Shown: piece after piece, positions 13,173-25,900 of the stretch
Layout: every line of letters starts with the position of its first letter
How positions within the stretch are numbered: the stretch's first letter is position 1
NCBI GenBank assembly: GCA_002914845.1
Contig: JXTC01000139.1
Coordinates: 418,587-482,586, forward strand
From: Trema orientale
Taxonomy: Eukaryota; Streptophyta; Magnoliopsida; Rosales; Cannabaceae
DNA: 64,000 bases
Reading direction: 5' to 3'
Notes under the pieces: generated by a model
What the model was told of the DNA's origin: nothing
The model's input: the letters and a program-made list of their open reading frames with translations, nothing else
The model's database searches: none
Made by a program: the position numbers and the translations under genes

Positions 13173-13292
13173 TCACATTAAACTCATTCACATGGAGAAA
13201 CATCCAAGCTGAGACGCCAAAATCATGAGACGTGAGCATGTTTCAAAAAGCAGCCAACTACAAACTTCACCCGCACAGAACCTTCTTCCCAT
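13173..13292 (-). promoter_or_regulatory. Cluster of upstream ORFs before the kinase start
   Basis: Three upstream AUGs lie in the presumed leader exon. uORF1 (13292-13188) encodes 34 codons, begins MGRRFCAGEVCSW and has a strong CCATGG context. uORF2 starts at 13239 and runs 87 codons to 12976, overlapping the main start out of frame. uORF3 (13187-13173) is four codons (MSLM) and stops one base before the main AUG, an arrangement favouring termination-reinitiation. All are seen directly; translational effect is inferred from how plant uORFs generally behave. Confidence 0.55.
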
Positions 13293-13320
13293 GGAGATAA
13301 CTCAATCTCACCACAATAAC

Positions 13321-14205
13321 CTGTAAATATAAAGCCCGACCCAGAGAAAATTCTTAGAGAAATAGTTCAATACTTAATCCCAAAATTTCAAGAAAAAACA
13401 CTAAAACAAAAGTGGGTGTGTGAGATCAAGAAGTATCGGAAGACAACCAAATGAAACAAGCACAAAGGTAGCAACAAAGCAAACACCACCCATGCAAAAA
13501 ATTGCATTATACTAAACATTGAAAATTAGTAGCTCAGTTATGGGCATAAACTCAAAATTTTGGGTGGAAAATTTTTGGGTTCCACCCAAAATTCTTATTC
13601 TGATAGAACTAGCAACCTAAATTCATTTACTCACTCTCTTTATGATATTGCACAAAAATACCAACAAAATTCTCATCTGCCCAGAATCAGGTTAAAATTT
13701 TAACATTCAGAAGCTTTGCAACAGCATTTAACTTTTGAAAATACATATATATATATTAGGATCTTAAAAAAAAAAACTTAGAAACAAAATTCCCTACGAA
13801 ACAAAGTTCAGTAAAACAAACAATTCAGTTTGAACCATTGAAGGTTCAATAATCCAAATTCGAAAAGCAAGAAAAATTGCTAGATCAAGGAACAACCCAA
13901 GCAGACAATGCTAAATACAAAACGAATTATATCTTTTACAAACTCCATTTTTCCTGTACTTAGCCGATTACTCCAATATATATATATATATATATACACA
14001 CAAAAAAAAAAAAAAAGAGTCAAGATTCAGTAAAATTGCGAAAAGAAAAAATCAGAAACGAATAACGAGAGAGAATAATCGTAGCAATCAAAAAAAAACA
14101 AATCCCTAAAAAAAATAAAGAAATTCCCAACTTTGCTTTTAAAAAAAAAAATGGATTTTAGATCTCCAGAAAAGTAGAGTTTAAGAGAGAGAAAGAGATC
14201 TGAAC
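13321..14205 (-). other. Probable 5' UTR intron of the kinase gene
   Basis: A donor-like GTCCAG|GTTCAG at 14206/14205 and an acceptor with a T-rich tract, ATTTACAG|GTTATTG at 13321/13320, bracket 885 bases of AT-rich sequence with many homopolymers. The leader exon then runs to the start codon. Leader introns are common in this kinase family, but no transcript confirms this one. Confidence 0.55.
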
Positions 14206-14245
14206 CTGGACTATGTGGACGGCTGAAGCAACAAGCTGATGAGCT

Positions 14246-14278
14246 GAAGAAGAAGAAGAAGAAGAAGAAGAAGAAGAA
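14246..14278. repeat. (GAA)11 microsatellite in the 5' leader
   Basis: Eleven perfect GAA units on the plus strand read as a TTC pyrimidine tract in the kinase transcript's first leader exon. Y-patch/CT-rich tracts near the start site are typical of plant core promoters and leaders. Copy number is likely variable. Confidence 0.8.
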
Positions 14279-14279
14279 T

Positions 14280-15087
14280 TTATGGTATATGGGTAAGAAC
14301 TTTGCTTGACTTGTGTTTGGAAAAGGAAACGAGATGTTTAGGCTAATAGATTTCCCTTCTCTTCTCACCAATTAAATAATTAATTAAAAGAAATCTTTCT
14401 GAAAAACGAAAAATAAAATTAATTTGAGAATTAAGATATTTTTAGTTTTTTTTTTCTTTAATGTGTGACCAATAAGAATAACATAAGTTTTTTCGGTTTA
14501 TACTTATCAAATAAATTGTTGAAAGTACAATCTTTTGTCTTTATTTTTGATAAATCATAAATAAATACAAATAATTTTTTGTTAGGGAAGATATATGCAT
14601 ATATCTATGAATAGGAAAGTTTATTTTATTTAAAAAAATGAATACAAAAGTTTACTTTTACTTCTTCTCTGTCCAAAAGAAATTAAAAAGAAAAACAGTT
14701 TGCTTTACTTGTATTAACTTATGTAGTATTAACTTATTCTAAAAAGACTTCAAGCAAAAAAACTTATTCTAAAAAGAACAAAAGTCTACTTTATTTGTAT
14801 TAACTGTTGACTTCGAGCCTCGAGGTGGAGGAGTGTTTGATGCTTTTGTAAACAAACGCGTACACTTTTCCACCGTAGCTTACAGAAAATTTCTATTGTA
14901 GGAATAGCCCTTTTGCTCCTACTTGTACGTGTATTATGTGTACCGTCTCATGAAAATTGGTGCTGATTTTAAAAATTAAAGGGGTTCTAACACTTCCACT
15001 TATGAAATCAAGAAAGAATTACAAAAGTACAGTGAGTCATTTTTTTTTTTTTGTACTCTTTTTTTAAGAAAAATATTATTTTTTAAA
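14280..15087. promoter_or_regulatory. Upstream region of the kinase gene
   Basis: This region should contain the transcription start and promoter. A CCAAT-box-like ATTGG on the minus strand lies near 14370. No clear TATA box can be singled out because the DNA is AT-rich throughout. Confidence 0.35.
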
Positions 15088-15443
15088 GAGATAACTACAA
15101 AAAAATACCCTCATGTTTGGGTGTTCTGCAATTTAAACCCTGAAATTTGAACTCTGCAAAATAATACATTAAGATTAAGAATTTCTAAAAATTAATACCC
15201 TGGACACATTTTTTGACCAATTTTAGGAACAAAAAATTAATAATATCCTCCATTAAAATTAGATTAATCCATATTATTCATCTTAATTTTGAGGATATTA
15301 TTGTATTTTATCAGTTAAAAATCAACACAGGGTATTAATTTTCAGAAATTCATAATCTCAGGGTATTATTTTACGGAATCCAAACTTCAGGGTTTAAATT
15401 GCAGAACATCCAAATATGAGGGTATTTTTTTACAATTATCCCT
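15088..15443. mobile_element. Fold-back MITE, family B
   Basis: The arms are inverted repeats of about 130-150 bases: the left arm starts GATAACTACAAAAAAATACC and the right arm is nearly its complement, ending TTACAATTATCCC. Shared internal blocks include TGTTCTGCAATTTAAACCCT and AATTAATACCCTG. The element is non-coding and would fold almost end to end. Confidence 0.75.
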
Positions 15444-16637
15444 TTTTTAAAAAGTTTTTAAAAAAATATTATTTTTAAAATAGTTACTAATTACTAATGT
15501 TTAAAAGCTGGTTACCGATTATTACTTACTACTTACTAGTTATATATTAGTTATAAATACATTTATTTACTAGTTGTCAGCTACTATTTATTATTTTAGA
15601 AAATAGCATTTTTCTAAAAAGGTTTTAAAAATTTATATTTTTTTAAAAAATATGGTACTGGATCTAAAAAAAAAAAAAACCCATCGTATATTTTCAGTTC
15701 TTTTATAAAAACGTCGTACAATGCCTAAGTTTTACAAAATTAAATGCATAAATCATTTTGTACACTATAAAAAAAAAAAAAATTCTTACTCCTAATATGC
15801 TCTATCTTATTCCTTTCAAAACTCCTTTTGTCAAAGTGCAAACAATAGAAATTAAATAATTTTCATGGCTTACAATCTCATAAATCATATTCAAATTTTG
15901 CTCCATAAATACACTTTAATTATGATGGTTCATTATTTTATTTTTTGGAGTAAGATTATCCTTATTTAGTTCTCATATCTTCTTCACGATACCGACACAC
16001 AACCCCTCACTCTCTCTCCATAGTGAAGTCAAATTTATCATCATAAACAACTAAAAAAATAATAATAATAATCAACCCTTACTATATGTGTGAAAAAAAT
16101 TAGGATTCGAACCTCTTCTCTACTACACACTCTCAAAAATAGGTACACAGGTTAATGAAACCTTCACTTCGAGGTTTCTTTGAGGATTCACTATTCTTCA
16201 GAGGAAAAAAAATGAAAAAAGAAAGATTCACGAGACCTCTTGCTTGTTTAATCATTGTTCGTTGGGTTTTCCTAGAATCGTCCACAGTTATTTTTTTGAG
16301 TCTTTTTTGTTTTTTTGTTTTTTTTTTTTTGTTTTTTTTCTTTCTGATATACCTAGATTTAATTATTATATCTGAGAAATAAAAATTCGTGTAGTTTTCG
16401 ATGTGGAGCCCAGATTAACATTCCTTTAATGCACATATTTTTACAAGTGAGTAGCACATGTGATAAGTAAGTATATTACGAAAATGATAATCTAAGAGAG
16501 CACCACATATATAATTGGTAAAATTGTCAAATGTTTTCGTTCTGAGAAAAAAATCCAAAAGGAATTTAGAATAAAAGATCTGTTTTAGGTACTACCAAAT
16601 AATTAATTAATTGATTAAATTAATAATTAATTAATTA
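15444..16637. other. Intergenic, low complexity
   Basis: AT-rich DNA with poly-A and poly-T tracts (for example near 15668 and 16310-16340). No coding frame or element ends recognised. Confidence 0.5.
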
Positions 16638-17973
16638 TGTTGTAACAGATGTATGAAATGTTATTGCAACGACGAGTGCATATATTGTAACAAGAACATG
16701 AAAATTAAGAATGAACACAAGATGTTTTTAACATGGTTCGGATCTCTCCTACTCCACAGGACCATGCCTAAAGATTAAATAAATTAGTAAAGTATAAAAA
16801 TTACAAACACCAATTGATTAATACAATAAAAGACTCCCTCTTTTCAATTGCCGTAATGTATTGCAACGACTTTACCAATCTTGTTTGGCGAGCTTCCCTC
16901 GTCTTGTTGATCCTTCACACATGAACCCTCTTCACTGGTCCGGATCTGTCTCCTCCCGAAGACGTATTGTTCTTCCTCCCGAAGAACAAGATGCGCTCAA
17001 ACAAAGTACCTAGAAAACCCTAAAGCTCTCTAAGTCTCACAATGGTAATAGAACATGCTCTATGCCTTACAAATAAAAACTCTCTCTAAGTATATTTTTC
17101 TCAATGAAGTGCATACAAAAATCCTTGGAGTAGGAGAGCTTTTATAGGTGAATTTCAGCCTCCATGGTCATCTATTGTAGTGTGAATTGGCTGAAATCAA
17201 ATACGGAAAGAATTAACAACAAAATCAAAATCTTTCCATAAATGTTGTAATCTACCAGAAAATTGTTGCAGCAACTTTCTGAATAGTTATTAGAAATATA
17301 TCCAGATTCATGATGATTTGGATACGATTTGGCTAGCTTGAATTCTTTAATTAACCTGCAAAAGATTGATAATTAGCCTAGAAAATTATATCTCAATCAG
17401 TATCAATTAAATGCCAAGATTTAAGAAAAATTAACCAATCTTTCCTTAAATATCCGGAATTGTTACAACAGATCAGGAAATCTGATCACAACAACTCAGC
17501 AAATTAATCAATTAACTAAGGAAACTTAATTAATTGATGAGCAAATATCTATCAATAATTAAGGGCAAAAATCCTTATGTATTCACTTCAAAAACCTGTC
17601 CAAATTTATTGATAAATAAGAGACAATCAGATATCAATCAAGGATAAAAGAATAAGGAAATATTCAATGATATATATGGTAAATATAAAAGGAATTGATT
17701 GAAAATTGATAGGAATAATATCCTAAAGAGCTATACGTGAAATTCTATTTATATTTCACCAATATCATCACCAAAATCATCAAATATGGAAACAAAACAC
17801 GTTTGGGTATATTCTAGAAGGTTTCCATATAAAGAAAAATGTAAGTTTCATTTGTTGTAGAACAACACTTGTTATAACAACTTCAGAATTATTGTAACAA
17901 CTTCTCCATCTCTTTTATCAATTAAGTTCTCAAAAACTTTGCCATTTAGAATGCCAAACTTTTGGACCTAACA
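16638..17973 (-). mobile_element. Fossil copia-type LTR
   Basis: Read on the minus strand, the sequence begins TGTTAGGTCCAAAAGTTTGG and ends CTGTTACAACA, giving TG...CA termini about 1.34 kb apart. Immediately before the start is a purine-rich tract (TGCCAAAGGAGGAGAT), the expected polypurine tract, so this is the 3' LTR of a minus-strand element. It includes the ACATGGTTCGG motif often seen in plant copia LTRs. The copia assignment is by signature only. It is broken or solo-like. Confidence 0.6.
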
Positions 17974-18514
17974 ATCTCCTCCTTTGGCATCTTTTCGGCA
18001 AAATCAACATGAGAAAGAACAAAAAGCACTCAAGTATAAATACCTACAAAACAGATGGTTAATTTCTTCATCAAAAGCAAATAGATAGCTCCCTCTAAAA
18101 ATCACAATATAAAGAATGTAATATAAATCATAGAAAGCTCCCCCTGAAAATAAAATCTCATGATCTCCAAACAAAAAAAAATGTTATAATCTCAAAATAA
18201 ATATCCAGAAAATTCTCATGATCTCCTTTTTTTGTCAAAAGAGGGCCAAAGTATCAAAATAACCAAACAAAGATTAAGTCTTAAAGCCAAAACAAATGAA
18301 AGAAAGCTCTATGTAGCAAGTTCCTGCAAAGCAAATAAAAAGATCAAAGCTGCGTCTTCTTGTATCGCTTCTTGGCTTACTTTTCTGGACTTATTGCAAC
18401 AGGTGGAGATGCTGGTACTTCTGGTTGGGAAGATCCAGAAGGATGAGGAACAACAGTCGATGGAGCAGCAAAGACAGCTGTCAACCGATCAAGAATCTCT
18501 TTTTACACTTTTTC
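17974..18514 (-). mobile_element. Internal non-coding tail of the same fossil element
   Basis: The tract next to the LTR is purine-rich on the minus strand and is followed by AT-rich non-coding DNA. The gypsy remnant begins directly at its end, so it is the last visible piece of the copia-type element on this side. Confidence 0.4.
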
Positions 18515-21426
18515 TGTAACGACCCATAGCTTAACCATATGATTATGTAGGTCAAACTAGGAAGTATTATTCTTTCATAAACCATATTTTTAGTTTTGCA
18601 AAAAAATGAGCCAAATTTAAACCTTTCAAACTGTAAAACAAAAGAAACTGCAGGGCATTACTTTTTGAAAGTGTCTTTACAAAATATACAACCAAAAACT
18701 CCTTATCAGTTTATCTTGCCATCAACAATAATATTTACAACACACTAAAATAACAAAATACAAAGAAAACACTGCCCACAAGTTAAGCTTGTCTATATCT
18801 GTATGATCGTGGCGACAAGAAAGCGTGCTAGCCAACCAGTAACTCTATACATCATATATCTCCTCACCTGCATCACAAGAACTAAATGAGCTAATGCTCA
18901 GCAAGTAAAGATCATGCATGCTCGTGAATGTGTTTCATGCATAAACTTCATCGAAATTCCCATTGTACTTTTTCTTTCATACCTTTCATTTTGATGCACC
19001 TTTCTTAGAAAATATTTCTTTATAGGACCCTTGAGTACATTACAAAGTCGTGACAGTCGGTAGGTCGTGCCCACCTATGCGGGAAGGAAACACATGGCCA
19101 ATGTAAACCATACCTACCCAACGCAGACCGACTAAGTAATACACCTAATAAATCTCATAGTACAATGCTCAGTCCCGGCAGTCAGTAAGCCTTGCCTACC
19201 TATGCGGGAAGGATGCCTGTGCAAACCATACTTATCCAACGCAGATAGACTAAACACTGTACTTAAAATATATCTCGTAAAGTCAGTACAATGGTACTAC
19301 TTTAAATCTAGTGCGGGAAAAATTTCATTTCTTTGAAAATCATGCTTAAATGATCATGCCATGCTTATGTCTTTCGTAATGTTTACAACAACCATATGAA
19401 TAACATATAATTAATATAATACACATAAGCATGTAGGAAAACATCTTGTATCTACTACTTTTCTTGTGATGTAGTTAAAAGAAATCTTTACTTACCTTGT
19501 GTTTGGTAGAAAAGATAGTGGAAAGGGTTAATATCTTCTGTGGCAAGGTGTGTGGAAGATCTGATATGAATTTTATTACAAAAATAATCACTACAATGTA
19601 AAATACTTAAAGAAAACAAGCACAAGACCGAATCACAACTTTTACAAAATAAGGAAGCCTAATCACAAAATGAACCAAAATGTCACCTACTTTAATAAAA
19701 ACTAGTCCATTTATTTCTAAATGGTACCATTTGATTTTAAAAATATTTCGACAGCACCTCTCCTATTTTTAAGACATCCCCACATGAGTGAAATCATGGT
19801 TTTAAACCTACAATAATATTTCACAAGCCAATTCCCACATATACACCTCAAAGAGAATCATTTAGAACAACTTAGGTGCACTTAAATTCTTTTCAGTTTA
19901 GACAAAGTTTAAACCTACTTTTACACTTGTATGACATCACAACCAGCCACCAAATGATTGTAATAAATAATATGATCAGTAAAACATATACTCCAAGTTT
20001 AAAAAATCAGATTACAAATATAGAAACTTAATTTACTACATATGAAAACACTTAACTCCATAAATAGCAAACTTTGGGGCTTTAGGTCTAACTTTAATCT
20101 TCCACTTAAATTTTATGTCTCCAAAAATATATAAGGTTTTCTAGGACTATTATTCATCAAATAATAGCTTTGGTTTAAGAGTTGAAACAAAAGAAATTAA
20201 CTACAAGTTCAAAATCCTACATAGAGCTCACCTTGACTAGTTTGAGTTTTTACCAAAGCTCTTGCCTTCTACATCTATCAAATTGATTCTCAAGGCTTTG
20301 AAACTGATTTTAGGACTCAAGAGAACCTAGAAAAACTCATACTTAAGTTGCAGCAGGTGGAGAATTTCAATTAGAAAACAACACTAAAGAAGAAGAACTA
20401 GTAGACTCACCTTGACTAGTTTGGACCTATCTTACTTTCTAGAGCTCCAACTTGAGTTCTACCACTTCGAAACTCTTGGATATGGCTAAGGTAAATTGAG
20501 AGAAGCTTAGATAGTGGCTGGACTAGTTCAAGTCGTGGCTGGGGAGGAACAGGAAAGAAATGACCAGATTTGGTCCAAAAACAATACTTAATGGCTAAGA
20601 AATGGCATAACTTAAATTCTAAGGGGTATTTTGGATATTTTGCTCATTACTTTCTATGTGTCAAGCTCTAAAACATCCTTAGCATACTCAGCAAGTTGCT
20701 GGTCAATCCTATACACCCAAGTGTAGACCAAAATAGTGAGACATAGCTTAGAAAGTGAAAACTAGTCATACTTTAACCTATAATCCCATATGGCCAATCT
20801 TACTGTAATCTAGTGGAACCTAGCCCCATTACTAATCATTAAATATAAAAGTAAGTCAATTAGAATCCAATTAATAATGTAAACAAAGTATAAATGCCTA
20901 ATTATTAGAATGCACAAAATTGACATCACGCGATTAACCTGAATCTAAGCTAACTTAGTGCAACTAAACACCAATTCAGTACAGTGACTGCCACCTCGTG
21001 CTTACCTGGGGCCGAAAAATAAAATTCTATAAATGAGTCCTAAACATTAAATTAAAGCTATTTGACGTGTTAAATGTACAGTGAATTTGGCTCTAAAAAG
21101 TGTGAAAAATACATTTTACCGAAAAACTACTATTTGACCAACTTATCAACAAACATGATTTTAATGCATGTGCATATAGTATTACTATTCATGAATGTAT
21201 TCTTTGTTCCTCTCACATACAAGCTCTCTTTTTGATGGTACTGAGCCTTTACACTGCATAGGAGTACTTCAACAAATATTAGTATAATAATACATATCGA
21301 AAGTATTTGACAATCAGCTTAAGCAATTTACCATGAAATTGTCACTAGTTTTATGATATGTCTATTATGCAATATGAACATGTTTATTATTGGCTTATTA
21401 TGCATGTGAGAATCTTGGGCATTACA
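18515..21426 (-). repeat. Long LTR of gypsy copy 1
   Basis: On the minus strand it starts TGTAATGCCCAAGATTC right after the polypurine tract and ends GGGTCGTTACA, giving a 2.9-kb LTR. It contains two tandem copies of a roughly 85-125-base block (about 19047-19136 and 19170-19253) with a shared CACCTATGCGGGAAGGA-type core. Confidence 0.7.
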
Positions 21427-22950
21427 ATCCTTCCCTCTTTATTTAATTTCATCCTCGAAATTTGTTTACCCAAATAAATGAGGATACTTAGTTTTCATCT
21501 CTTCTTCTCTTTCCCATGTGGCCTCTTCTACTTCGTGATTCCTCCATAGTACTTTGACCACAGGGATCTTCTTGTTTCTAAGCTCCTTTTCTTTTCTATC
21601 CAAAATCGCTACTGGTTGTTCTTTATAGCTCACATCTTGGCTCAACTCTAACGGCTCAAAACTCAAAACATGTGATGGATTTGGAATATATCTCCTTAAT
21701 ATAGAGATGTGAAAAATATTATGTACATTCGACAGTGAGGGTGGCAAAGCAAGTCTATAGGCAACATCTCCAACTTTGTCACGTATCTCAAATGGGCCTA
21801 TACATGTGGGACTAAGCTTCCCTTTCTTCCCAAACCTCATGATTCCTTTCATGGGAGCAACCTTCAAAAATACTTTGTCTCCAACATTAATTGTGACCTC
21901 TCTCCTTCTAGGATCAGTGTACTGCTTGTGTCTATTCTGAATAGCTAATAACCTTTTACGAATCTTTTATACTGCTTCAGTTGTTTCTCTTACCAATTCT
22001 GGACCAAGAAATTTCCTTTCTCCCAGCTCATCCCAGTGAATTAGATATCTACATTTTTTTCCATACAATGCTTCATACGGAGGCATTTCGATTGAAGCTT
22101 GATAACTATTGTTGTAGGCAAATTCTATCAGTAGCAAGTACTTGCTCTAAGATCCATGAAAATCTAACACATAAGCTCTAAGCATATCCTCAAGAGTCTG
22201 TATAGTTCTCTCTGATTGTCTATCTGTTTGAGGATGAAAAGCTATACTGAATGCCAGTTTCGTACCCATAGCATCCTGCACCCTCTTCCAGAATTTTGAA
22301 ATGAATCTAGAATCTTGGTCAGAAATGATAACCTTTGGAACACCATGTAGTTTAACGATTTCCTGAACATACAATCGAGCCAACTGATCCAAGCTATAAG
22401 TCACTTTAATCGGTAGAAAATGGGCTGAGTTGGTATATCTATCCATAATAACCCAAATAGCATCATGGCTTTTACTTGTCTTAGGAAGTCCAACCACCAA
22501 ATCCATAGCAATCTTTTCCCATTTCCATTGTGGCATATGTATAGGATTCAATGTACTAGCAGGTCTTCGATGTTCAGCTTTAACTTGCTTGCATGTGAGA
22601 CATTGTTCTACAAACTCAATCACATCTTTCTTCATACCTGGCCACCAGTAATGCGTTTTCAAATCCTTATACATTTTTGTAGTACCGGGATGCACAGAGT
22701 AGGGAGTAGTATGAGCTTCTATCAATATCTCCTTTCTAATTGTTCTATCAGGCACACACAATCTATTTCTACATCTGATTATACCATCACTAGAAATTCA
22801 GAAGGCCACTTCCTTTCTAGACTTTATCTTAGTCTTCAAACTTGTCAGATAGGGATCCGTATTCTAGCTTTACTTAATTCTCTCCAAAATTGTAGGTTGT
22901 AAGGTAAGAGCTGCTAATTTCTCCATTAAACCTCTAGGCACTATCTCTAA
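18515..22950 (-). mobile_element. Ty3/gypsy chromovirus-like fossil, copy 1 (LTR plus integrase region)
   Basis: In minus-strand order: part of pol with the integrase zinc-binding and core region (matches in 22761-22147, with MDRYTNSAHFLP and SDQDSRF), the integrase C-terminal/chromodomain-like region (21867-21466, ending in the family-typical WEREEEM), a polypurine tract (21441-21427), and a long 3' LTR. Gag, protease and reverse transcriptase are absent on the upstream side. The element is broken, with several breaks. Divergence from its neighbour copy suggests considerable age. The clade (Tekay/Del-like) is inferred from the C-terminal motifs and LTR ends. Confidence 0.85.
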
Positions 22951-25900
22951 TTCCAATGTCCAGTCCCGGCAATCGGTAGGCCGTGCCCATCTATGCGAGA
23001 AAGATGCTTGTGCAATCCATACCTACCCAACGTAGACAGACTAAACAATATACTCAAAATATATCTCGTGAAATTAGAATAATAGTACTACTTTAAATCC
23101 AATGCGTGGAAAACTTCACTTCTTGAAAATCATGCTTAAATGATCATATCATGCTTATGTCTTTCATGAACTTACAACAACTATAGAAATTACATATAAT
23201 TAATATAATACACACAATCATGTAGGAAGATATTTATATCTACTACTGTTCTTGTGATGCAGTTAAAATAAATCTTTACTTACTTTGTGTCCTGTGGAAA
23301 AGATAGTGAAAAGAGTCAGTATCCTCTGCAGCAAGGTGTGTGGAAGACCTGATATGGATTTTATTATTAAAATGATCAATTACAATTTAAAATGCTTAAA
23401 GAAAACAACCACAAGCATAAATTACAACTTTCACAAAATCAGAAAATCTAATCACAAAATAAACCAAAATGGCACATATCTTTATAAAAACTAGTCCATT
23501 TGCTTCTAAATGGTACCATTTAGTTTTAAAAATATTTGGACAGCACCTCTCCTATTTTTAAGATATTTTCACATGATTAAAATCATGGTTTAGACTTGCA
23601 ATAAAAATTGACAAACTAATTCCCATATATACACATCAAAGAGGATCATTTAGAATAACCTAAGTGTACTAGAAGTCCTTTTGGTTTAGACAAAGTTTAA
23701 ACCTACTTTTACACTTGTATATCATTATAACCAGCAAGTAAATAGATTTACTATACATAAAAAGATCAATGTCTTACACATTCTAAGTAAAGAAATCAAA
23801 TTACACGTGTAGAAAACTTATTCTAACAATGAAAACACTTGAATTTACAAATAGTAAACTTTGGGGTTTTAAGTCTAATTTTAATCATTCACTTAAATTC
23901 TATATTTCAACCATATATAAGGTTTTCTAGAACCTTTATTCATCAAATAAAAACTTTGATTTAAGAGCTAATGCAAAAGAAATAAAATACTAATTCAAAA
24001 TTCCACAAAAAACTCACCTTGACTAGTTTGAACTTTGGTTGATGCTCTTGCCTTCTACTTCCACGAAACTGATTTCTAAGACTTAGAAATAAACTTTAAG
24101 ACTCAAACGGACCTGTAGAAACTCTTACTTAAGTTGCAACAAGTGGATAATTTTAGTTAGAAAACAACACTAAAGAAGAAGAACTAGTAGACTCACCTTG
24201 ACTAGTCTGTATTTATCTTTCTAGAGCTCCAACTTGAATTTTACTACTTGAAAACTCTTGGATATAGCTAAGAGGAGTTGAGAGAAGCCTAGATAGTGGC
24301 TGGAGTGGTTCAAGTCGTGGCTGGAGAGAAAGGGAAAAGAAATGACCAGATTTGGTCCAAAATCAATACTTAATGGCTAAGAAAAGACATAACTTAAATT
24401 CTAACGGGTATTTTCGGTATTTCACATCCTAACTTTCTATGTGTCAAGCTTTAAATCACTCTTGACTTACTCACTACGTTGTTGACTATTCCTATACACT
24501 CAAGTGTAGACTAAAATTGTGAAACCTAGCTTAAAATGTGAAATCTAGTCATACTTTAACTTATAATCTTATATGGCTAATCTTATTATAATCTGGTAGA
24601 ACCTAGCCCCATAACCAATCATTAAATATAAAAATAAGTTAATTAGACTCTAATTAATAACACAAACATAGTATTAGCACTTAATAATTAGAATACACAA
24701 AAATGACATTACGCGATTAAAATGAATCTAAGTTAGCTTATGCAAATAAAACACAAATCAGTGTCGTGAATGCCACCTCGTACTTACTTAGAGCCAACAA
24801 ATAAAATGCTATAAAGAAGTCCTAAAAATTGAATTAGAGCTATTTGGCGTGTTAAAAATACAGTGAATTCAGCTCCAAAAAGCGTAAAAAATGTATTTTA
24901 CTGAAAAACTATCATTTGACCAAGTTATCAACCAACCTAATTTTAATGCATATGCATATTATATTGTATCCATGAATGTATACATTCTTTGTTCTTCTCA
25001 CACACCACGCTCTCTCTTTGAGGGTACTGAGCCTTTATACTGCATAGAAACACTTCGACTAATATTAGTACGATAATACATATCGAAAGCATTTAACAAT
25101 AAAAAATGAGCAATTTACTATAAAGTTGATACTAGTTACTTGATATATCTATTATGCAATATGAATATGTTTATTATTGGCTTATTATGCATATGAGAAT
25201 CTTAGGCATCGCAATCCTTCCCCCCTTATTAAATTTTGTCCTCGAAATTTGTTTACTTAAATAAGTGAGGATACTTAGTTTTCATCTCTTCTTCTCTTTC
25301 CCATGTAGCCTCTTCTACTTCGTGGTTCCTCCACAGTACTTTGACCAAAGAGATCTTCTTGTTTCTAAGCTCCTTCTCTTTTCTATCGAAAATCTCCACT
25401 GGTTACTCTTGATAGCTCACATCTTGGCTCAACTCTAGTAGTTCAAAACTCAAAACATGTGAAGAGTTTGGAATATATCTTCTTAATATAGAGATGTGAA
25501 AAACATTATGTACGTTTGACAGTGAAGGTGGCAAAGCAAGTCTATAGGCAACATCTCCAACTTTGTTAAGTATCTCAAAGGGGCCTATATATCTGGGACT
25601 AAGCTTCCCTTTCTTTCCAAACCTCATGATTGCTTTCATGGGAGCAACCTTCAAAAATTCTTTGTCCCCAGTATTAAACGTGACTTCTCTCCTTCTAAGA
25701 TCAGCATAGTGTTTCTGTCTATTCTGAACAGCTAATAACCTTTAATAAATCTTTTCTACTGCTTCAGTTGTTTCTTTTACCAATTCTGGACCAAGAAATT
25801 TTCTTTCTCCCATCTCATCCCAGTGAATTGGAGATCTACATTTTCTTCCATAGAATGCTTCATATACAGGCATCTCAATTGAAGCTAGATAACTATTGTT

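Noticed and set aside
14027-14371. 114-codon minus-strand frame with a poly-Phe run
   Set aside because: The poly-Phe is the TTC microsatellite of the kinase leader, and the frame crosses the inferred leader intron donor.
18232-18519. 95-codon plus-strand frame
   Set aside because: Lies in the non-coding tail of a minus-strand fossil element and runs into the gypsy LTR boundary. No domain similarity seen.
22430-22902. Plus-strand frames across the integrase region
   Set aside because: Antisense shadows of the recognisable integrase sequence on the minus strand.
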